Assembly (NCBI RefSeq): GCF_947498175.1
Contig: NZ_CANMJB010000001.1
Location: 124,001-188,000 of the forward strand
From: an uncultured Algimonas sp.
Lineage (GTDB): Bacteria; Pseudomonadota; Alphaproteobacteria; Caulobacterales; Maricaulaceae
Length of the DNA: 64,000 bases
Reading direction: 5' to 3'
In this document: one piece after another, positions 58,811 to 64,000 of the stretch
How positions within the stretch are numbered: position 1 is the first letter of the stretch
Layout: each line of letters opens with the position of its first letter
The notes under the pieces: generated by a model
The model's database searches: none
Told to the model about the DNA's origin: nothing
Seen by the model: the letters and a program-made list of their open reading frames with translations, nothing else
Program-made: the position numbers and the translations under genes

Positions 58811-58894
58811 GATTCCCCATCCGGCTTTGGAAGCTGTCATCTCTTACACCATAGGCTTATCCGGATCGTAAAGCCCTTTTGCCACCATACAGGG

Positions 58895-58909
58895 TTAACA
58901 TCGCATTAA
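58895..58909 (-). promoter_or_regulatory. CtrA-type binding site before the M23/bactofilin operon
   Basis: TTAA-N7-TTAA with exact spacing (58895-58898 and 58906-58909). On the minus strand it reads TTAATGCGATGTTAAC, the full CtrA consensus. It lies in the short gap upstream of the M23 gene. CtrA is the cell-cycle master regulator of alphaproteobacteria. One such site can occur by chance, but here it sits in a promoter region. Confidence 0.6.
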
Positions 58910-59712
58910 ATTCGCGGCTGAAGCGTCAGTTCGTTATAATAAGTCAACTCCAGACCCGCCTCGTGACGGGCGTCATGGTTGAGCGGCGGCCGGATCACGC
59001 CGTCATAATGTTCAACAACCATGCCGCGGAAGAGATCGCGACAATCCAGTTGCCTGAAAGCGGCCACGTGTCGGAGCCATGTCATGCCCGTCGCGACATG
59101 GCCGATCTCCTCGCGGTAGATCACGCGCAACACATCCGCACTTTCAGTATCGCCTGCCTGCACGAGCTTGTCGATCATGCCCGGCGTGACATCCAGGCCG
59201 CGCGCTTCCAAGACGAGCGGGGCGACGGACAGTCGTGCCGCGATGTCGCCGCGCGTTTTCAAAGCGGCATCCCATAATCCGCCATGCGCCGGGAAATCGC
59301 CATAGCTGTGGCCGAGTTGTTCCAGCCGGTCCGATACCATGACGAAATGGCGCGCTTCGTCGTCGCAGACGGACGACCAGTCGCGGATGAAATCGCCGCG
59401 CCGGTCTGCGACTTCCTCGCACCGGCTGAACCGTGCGATCATGTCGGCGGCAAGGTCGATGGCGTTCAACTCGATATGCGCGATGGCATGCAACAGGGCT
59501 GCGCGGCCCTCCTCGCTGCCCAACTTGCGCTTGGCGAGCGAGCGGGCCGGGACGAGCCGGGGCCGGTCGGGTCGGGACGGCCGATCGGGAGGCGCGGCTG
59601 TCACGACCGTCGCACCGTCGCAGATGGCGGCATGCATGGCGCGGGCAGCCCGGGCCTTCCGCCACGGATCGCCTTCGCACAGGACCGATAGAGGGTCGGT
59701 CTTAGGCCGCAT
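58906..59712 (-). CDS. DUF455 family ferritin-like protein
   Basis: A 268-residue cytoplasmic protein of the DUF455 family, a ferritin-like four-helix fold with a likely di-iron site. Metal-ligand candidates are in [25 protein letters not shown] and YREEIGHV, giving the ExxH pairs expected. The function is not established; the family is related to tRNA hydroxylase-type ferritin-like enzymes. It overlaps the end of bcp by 11 nt and is co-transcribed with it, hinting at a link with iron or oxidative stress. Confidence 0.88.
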   Translation of the reverse strand: MRPKTDPLSVLCEGDPWRKARAARAMHAAICDGATVVTAAPPDRPSRPDRPRLVPARSLAKRKLGSEEGRAALLHAIAHIELNAIDLAADMIARFSRCEEVADRRGDFIRDWSSVCDDEARHFVMVSDRLEQLGHSYGDFPAHGGLWDAALKTRGDIAARLSVAPLVLEARGLDVTPGMIDKLVQAGDTESADVLRVIYREEIGHVATGMTWLRHVAAFRQLDCRDLFRGMVVEHYDGVIRPPLNHDARHEAGLELTYYNELTLQPRI

Positions 59713-60175
59713 GGTCGCGGACGGCGTTCACGACCTTGTCCACATGGCCTTTGACGCGGACCTTGCGCCAGATTTCCAGAATCTTGCCGTCCGGGCCGAT
59801 CAGGAAGGTCGAGCGCTCGATGCCCATATAGGTCTTGCCGTAGTTCTTCTTCTCGACCCAGACACCGTAATCTTCCAGCGTTCCGCCTTCTTCGTCCGAA
59901 GCGAGGCGGACATCCAGATCGTGCTTGGCGACGAACTTGTCATGCTTGGCGACCGTGTCCTTGGACAGGCCGATCACGGTCGCGCCCAAGCTTTCGAGTT
60001 CGTCTTTCGCGGCCGTGAATTCCTTGGCTTCTGTCGTGCAGCCCGGCGTGTCGTCGCGCGGATAGAAGTAGAGGACGACATGTTTCCCGCGCAAGTCCGA
60101 CAGCGCCACGGTGCTGCCGCCGTCGCCGGGCAGCGTGAAATCCGGCGCTTCGTCGCCGACTTGAAGATGGGACAT
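59702..60175 (-). CDS. bcp: Thioredoxin-dependent thiol peroxidase (Bcp/PrxQ)
   Basis: Reduces hydrogen peroxide and alkyl hydroperoxides. The 157-residue product has the AhpC/TSA fold and the peroxidatic Cys46 in [16 protein letters not shown]. The resolving Cys five residues later in many PrxQ enzymes is absent (Glu/Phe region instead), and no other Cys is present, so it must work as a 1-Cys type with an outside thiol. It is the first gene of a two-gene unit with the DUF455 gene. Confidence 0.94.
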   Translation of the reverse strand: MSHLQVGDEAPDFTLPGDGGSTVALSDLRGKHVVLYFYPRDDTPGCTTEAKEFTAAKDELESLGATVIGLSKDTVAKHDKFVAKHDLDVRLASDEEGGTLEDYGVWVEKKNYGKTYMGIERSTFLIGPDGKILEIWRKVRVKGHVDKVVNAVRDHAA

Positions 60176-60261
60176 GGTCCGCCTTTCCAGATGATATTTC
60201 AGGTCACGCCATGACCCCGGTGCTGGACGCCATGGCGGGCCTTGTCTAGCGAAGGCCGCTT

Positions 60262-63200
60262 ATGGCGGAGAGTCCGACATCCGACAAGGCGGCCGGCCCC
60301 GCCGATCCCGAGCGCGACGCGTCGGGGACGGTGAACCGTTGGTTGCGCCGGACCGGATACCGTGTCTTCCGCTTGGGCGGTGAGGTCGTCTCCATGGTTC
60401 TGGCGGGCGGCATCATCGCCCTGTTCTTCGCCGGCGGCCTCGTTTCCCGACAGTCCGCCGATCTGACACCGCTCAGGCCGACCTTCGAACGCTGGTTCTC
60501 GCAGAGCTTCGACGGGGCGAGAGCCGAGTTGGGAGACCTGCGTCTGGACTGGAATCCATCCAACGATACGGTGTCGTTCACAGCGTCCGACGTCGTGGTC
60601 TACGACCCGGACGGTGAAATCCTGCAGACCCTGGACCGGTTGAGCGCGACGACCCGCAAGACGGACATTGCGACACGGCGCGCCGTACTGAGGAACATAG
60701 AAATCATCGGCGGCGAGGTGACCTGGCTCGAACGGGCCGACGGCACGGTCGTTGCGGGTCTGGGAACGCCGAAGTCGGTCGGCGGCTTCGGCCCCGTCTT
60801 CCGCGGCACGGCCGCGGCGGGGCGCGCCAACCGGTTCGATTGGCTGGAGGCATTCGAGACTGTGTCGATGCGCGACAGCACGGCGCATGTCGTACGGGAG
60901 ACGGACGGTCTCGACATCGTTCTGGATGTCGCAACCTTCGACGGGCTTCGCGACGGCGCGCTCATGCAGATGAACATGGTCGGCGACGTCAGGGCGCCGG
61001 ACGGACCGGATGCCGGGTCGGTCCGCTTGGAAGTGGAAACGGAAGACGGGCTGGAAACACTCGCCTTTGCGATCGAAACGCACGATCTCGTGCCCAGCCG
61101 GATCGCGCCGTCCCGAGGTCGCTTGGGCGCATTGGCGGGTGTCGAAGTGCCGATCGATGTCACGCTCGAAGGTGTGAACAGCCGCTCGGCGGGCGTCGTC
61201 TCGGCAACCGTCGACGTCACGGTCGGCGCCGGCAGGATCGGCTTGGCGGGGCGTGAAGAGACGGTCGAGTCCGCCCGGTTCACGGCGTCGCTCGATCCGG
61301 GCGAAGAGGAAATGCGCGTCGAACGGCTGATGATCAAGGCGGATCATCTGAGCCTGGAGGCGCAGGGAGTCGTCCGCGAGATCGGACGTTGGAGCGACGG
61401 AGACATCGGTACGTCGCCGAAATTCGACCTCGACGTGTCGGATATGCGCCTGGATCTCACACCGGTCTTAGAAGCGCCGGTTCTAGTCAGCCGGGCGGAT
61501 GTGGTCGGCGAGATCGATTTCGACACGCGCACTTTGACTCTGGACCGGTTGGATGCGCGCTTTCCCACTTTCGGCCTGGAACTGGAAGGCCGGATCGGCA
61601 CGCAGGCGGACGGCCTGGAGCGGGTCGTGCTGCGGGGACGCAGCACGACGGCTTTGAGCGCGCCGGACCTTCTATCCCTCTGGCCGGTCGATGCGGCGGA
61701 CGGGGCGCGGCGATGGATCGATCGTGCGGTTCTGGAAGGCCGAATCGATAATGTCGTGTTCGATGTGGATCTGGATGCCGACTTCTTCGAAACGCCGCGC
61801 CTGAATGCGGATCGGCTGCAATTGACCTTCGACGCCCATGACGGCGTCGTACGCTATATCAGCACGATGGACCCGTTGGTGGAAGCGAGCGGTTCGGGAC
61901 GGATCGACGGCAACCGGTTCGGATTCGTGCTGGACTCCGGCCGCATCGACGATGTCGCCATCGTCGGCGCAGATGTGGACATTCCGCGCCTGACCCCGAA
62001 AGGCGGCGACATACTGATCTCCGCCGGCGCGCGCGGGCGGGCGCAGTCTCTGCTCGGTCTCGTGAACCAGCCGCCCTTCCGCTACCTCGACCGATACGGT
62101 GTCGATCCGGACGGGTTTGCAGGGGAGGCGGATGTCACTCTGAACATCAGGCGGCCCTTGCTCGAGCATTTCGACGAAGACCGCATCGAATACGACATTT
62201 CCGGCACGTTCACCGATGCTGCCGCGCCGTTCTCTTTCGGGCCGCACGCGCTGCACGATGCCGATGTGACCATAAAAGGCGGCAAGGACGGGCTGTTCCT
62301 GACCGGTCCGGCCAATCTGGGACCTTGGCGTGCCGATCTGGTCTGGGCCGAACGGTTCGGACAGAACGGCGAACCGACGCGTTACAGGCTGACCGGTCCC
62401 GTGAACCGCGAAACCCTGGACGGGTTCGGAATCGGTCTGCGCGAATATTTCGGCGGCGAGATCGGGATGGACATCGAAGCGAGCGGAACCGGCTTGACCA
62501 TCGAAGCCGCGACCATCGATCTGGATTTCGCACAGTCCGAGCTGTTTTTGCCGGACCTGTGGTCGAAACCAATCGGCATGCCGGGATCCGCCAGTCTGGA
62601 CATCGTCTGGCAGAACGATGGCATGGCCGTTCCCCGCGCGACCGCCGTGGCGCCGGGCCTGGATCTGTCGGGATCGGCAGCGTTCAAGTCGGGGTTTGCT
62701 CTTCGCGAGGCGCGGCTGGACCGCGCCCGTATCGACGGGTTCATCGACGGGCGCGTCCTGCTTCGGCGCGACGAGGCGGCGCAACGGCTGGCTGTGGAAG
62801 CCAGCGGGAACCGGCTCGATCTGACTCCTTTCGTCAAAGCGGCTTTGCAGGGTGCGGGGGGCGAAACCCCGGACTTGCCGATCTCGTTGGACGCGGCCTT
62901 CAACCAGATCGTACTGGGCGACGATTACGCCCTGGCTGAAGCCGCATTGACCTATCGGCACGATGGTCAGGCGGTCGACCGGTTTTCGCTCAAGGGCGAC
63001 CGGCCGGCCGGCCGTCTGGTCGCCATCATGGACGACGCGCCGGGATCCGGGCGATCGGTCAACGTCGTCGTTCCCGATGCGTCCGCCATCGCCAGGTCGC
63101 TGCTCGGCCTGGAGGCAATCCGCGACGGCTCTTTGCGCCTTCAGGCCACGATGCCACCGGCCGGAGCGAAGGGTCCGACCATCGGCAGGCTCGTCGCGCG

Positions 63201-63699
63201 GGATTTCACGGTCATCCGCGCGCCTTTCCTGGCGCAGATCCTGTCACTCGCCTCGCTGACGGGCATCGTCGATACGTTATCGGGCAGCGGGTTGGGTTTC
63301 GACGCATTGGAATTCGACTTCGCGCTGGAAGACGGCACCCTGTCGGTGCGCGACGCCAAGTTGTGCGGTCCCGCCATCGGGATGACGGGCGAAGGCGATG
63401 TCGATCTGACCGGAAAGCATGTGGACTTCGGCGGCACGCTCGTGCCCGCCTATACGGCCAACTCGATCCTCGGCCACATACCGCTGCTCGGTCCGCTCCT
63501 GATCGGCCGGGACGGGGAGGGAGTGTTCGCCGTCACCTACTCGGTCGAGGGACCGTTTTCGGGCGCGCTGATCGCCATCAATCCGCTATCCGCCCTGACG
63601 CCCGGCTTCATCCGAGGCATCTTCCGCGAAAGTCGCGAAGACCTTCCGGACAGCGTCATGGACGAAATCGAATCGGTCAGGCCCGCGCCGACCGACTAG
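60262..63699 (+). CDS. AsmA-like/DUF3971 envelope protein (YhdP type)
   Basis: A 1145-residue protein with one N-terminal membrane helix at about residues 40-62 (VVSMVLAGGIIALFFAGGLV) and a long periplasmic part rich in beta strands, with the DUF3971 region in the middle and an AsmA-like C-terminal domain (DFALEDGTLSVRDAKLCGPAIG; VDLTGKHVDFGGTLVPAY; NPLSALTPGFIRGIF). Proteins of this superfamily (AsmA, TamB, YhdP) form hydrophobic grooves bridging inner and outer membranes, and YhdP/TamB carry phospholipids in enterobacteria. It diverges from bcp. Its TAG stop overlaps the convergent tyrS stop in CTAG. Confidence 0.9.
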   Translation: MAESPTSDKAAGPADPERDASGTVNRWLRRTGYRVFRLGGEVVSMVLAGGIIALFFAGGLVSRQSADLTPLRPTFERWFSQSFDGARAELGDLRLDWNPSNDTVSFTASDVVVYDPDGEILQTLDRLSATTRKTDIATRRAVLRNIEIIGGEVTWLERADGTVVAGLGTPKSVGGFGPVFRGTAAAGRANRFDWLEAFETVSMRDSTAHVVRETDGLDIVLDVATFDGLRDGALMQMNMVGDVRAPDGPDAGSVRLEVETEDGLETLAFAIETHDLVPSRIAPSRGRLGALAGVEVPIDVTLEGVNSRSAGVVSATVDVTVGAGRIGLAGREETVESARFTASLDPGEEEMRVERLMIKADHLSLEAQGVVREIGRWSDGDIGTSPKFDLDVSDMRLDLTPVLEAPVLVSRADVVGEIDFDTRTLTLDRLDARFPTFGLELEGRIGTQADGLERVVLRGRSTTALSAPDLLSLWPVDAADGARRWIDRAVLEGRIDNVVFDVDLDADFFETPRLNADRLQLTFDAHDGVVRYISTMDPLVEASGSGRIDGNRFGFVLDSGRIDDVAIVGADVDIPRLTPKGGDILISAGARGRAQSLLGLVNQPPFRYLDRYGVDPDGFAGEADVTLNIRRPLLEHFDEDRIEYDISGTFTDAAAPFSFGPHALHDADVTIKGGKDGLFLTGPANLGPWRADLVWAERFGQNGEPTRYRLTGPVNRETLDGFGIGLREYFGGEIGMDIEASGTGLTIEAATIDLDFAQSELFLPDLWSKPIGMPGSASLDIVWQNDGMAVPRATAVAPGLDLSGSAAFKSGFALREARLDRARIDGFIDGRVLLRRDEAAQRLAVEASGNRLDLTPFVKAALQGAGGETPDLPISLDAAFNQIVLGDDYALAEAALTYRHDGQAVDRFSLKGDRPAGRLVAIMDDAPGSGRSVNVVVPDASAIARSLLGLEAIRDGSLRLQATMPPAGAKGPTIGRLVARDFTVIRAPFLAQILSLASLTGIVDTLSGSGLGFDALEFDFALEDGTLSVRDAKLCGPAIGMTGEGDVDLTGKHVDFGGTLVPAYTANSILGHIPLLGPLLIGRDGEGVFAVTYSVEGPFSGALIAINPLSALTPGFIRGIFRESREDLPDSVMDEIESVRPAPTD

Positions 63700-64000
63700 C
63701 CCACGGTCGCGCGCAGCAAGGCATGGCGCTTTTTCCCGACCGAAAGCTTGACGATCCCGTCATGGATGTCGCGGTCGCCGATGGAGGTTTCGTGGGACGC
63801 GACCGCATCGTCATTGAGCTTCAACGCGCCTGCCTTGATGTGGCGGCGTGCTTCGCCGTTCGACGCCGCCAAGCCAGCCGTGACCGTGGCGTTCAGAATG
63901 CCCATCCCGAGCAGCACGTCGAGCGTGACGTCGGTCGTCGGCAAGCCCTCCGCCGCGCCGCCCGCAAAAACCTCGCGCGCCGTCGCCTTGGCGGTCTGCG
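63696..64000 (-). CDS. tyrS: Tyrosyl-tRNA synthetase, C-terminal part (5' end outside window)
   Basis: The last 100 or so residues of a class I aminoacyl-tRNA synthetase. The frame is open to the window end and reads AREVFAGGAAEGLPTTDVTL and then an S4 RNA-binding domain (ILNATVTAGLAASNGEARRH; IKAGALKLNDDAV; IVKLSVGKKRHALL), the typical end of bacterial TyrS. The catalytic domain lies beyond the window, so the assignment rests on the linker and S4 domain. Confidence 0.85.
   Translation of the reverse strand, partial: QTAKATAREVFAGGAAEGLPTTDVTLDVLLGMGILNATVTAGLAASNGEARRHIKAGALKLNDDAVASHETSIGDRDIHDGIVKLSVGKKRHALLRATVG

Overview
This 64 kb window is a high-GC alphaproteobacterial chromosome segment. 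Three things point there: an F1-only atpHAGDC operon without the F0 genes; the gene orders rplU-rpmA-GNAT-obgE-proB-proA-nadD-rsfS-rlmH-envC-ctpA and rne-amiC-mrcA-prfB; and an Entner-Doudoroff operon zwf-pgl-edd-glk. A CtrA-type box (TTAA-N7-TTAA) before an M23 peptidase/bactofilin pair and a Lys/Ala-rich tail on AtpD suggest the Caulobacterales/Hyphomonadales/Maricaulales side, possibly a prosthecate marine cell. The taxonomic placement is inference from gene order and motifs.

Layout. 1-1.8 kb: 3' part of an AT-richer TonB-dependent receptor with a terminator. 2-7 kb: F1 ATP synthase. 7-18.97 kb (minus): MFS transporter, RppH, divergent polysaccharide deacetylase, two tandem CtpA proteases, EnvC, RlmH, RsfS, NadD, ProA, ProB, ObgE, many joined by 1-16 nt overlaps. 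19-20.8 kb (minus): GNAT enzyme and ribosomal proteins L27/L21. 21.4-29.6 kb (minus): one giant gene for a secreted protein of about 2739 residues, built almost wholly from 108 copies of a 23-residue repeat. 30-36 kb: M16 peptidase lipoprotein, FKBP lipoprotein, and a translationally coupled TerB/Kazal inhibitor/VWA trio. 36.4-39.8 kb: penicillin-acylase-family hydrolase and alanine racemase. 39.8-46.7 kb: Entner-Doudoroff cluster with its LacI-family regulator and two matching palindromic operators. 46.7-49 kb: DsbA-like lipoprotein and an M48-TPR protease. 49-57 kb: RNase E, amidase, PBP1A and a frameshift-controlled prfB. 57-60 kb (minus): bactofilin, M23 peptidase, DUF455 protein, Bcp. 60-64 kb: AsmA/DUF3971 giant envelope protein and the 3' end of tyrS.

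The window is heavy in cell-envelope functions: EnvC, CtpA, amidase, PBP1A, M23, bactofilin, alanine racemase, BepA-like M48, AsmA-like, and a wall-binding giant.

The most unusual object is that giant gene. It has a signal peptide, then 54 acidic 23-residue units, a 53-residue linker carrying a Cys-containing cap, 54 basic 23-residue units, a second Trp/Cys cap, a peptidoglycan-binding domain and a short beta-rich tail. The two halves look like one ancestral array duplicated and driven to opposite charge. The short repeat family itself is probably known as 'peptidoglycan-binding protein'; the giant dipolar form is what deserves attention. No rRNA, tRNA, CRISPR array or insertion sequence was recognised.
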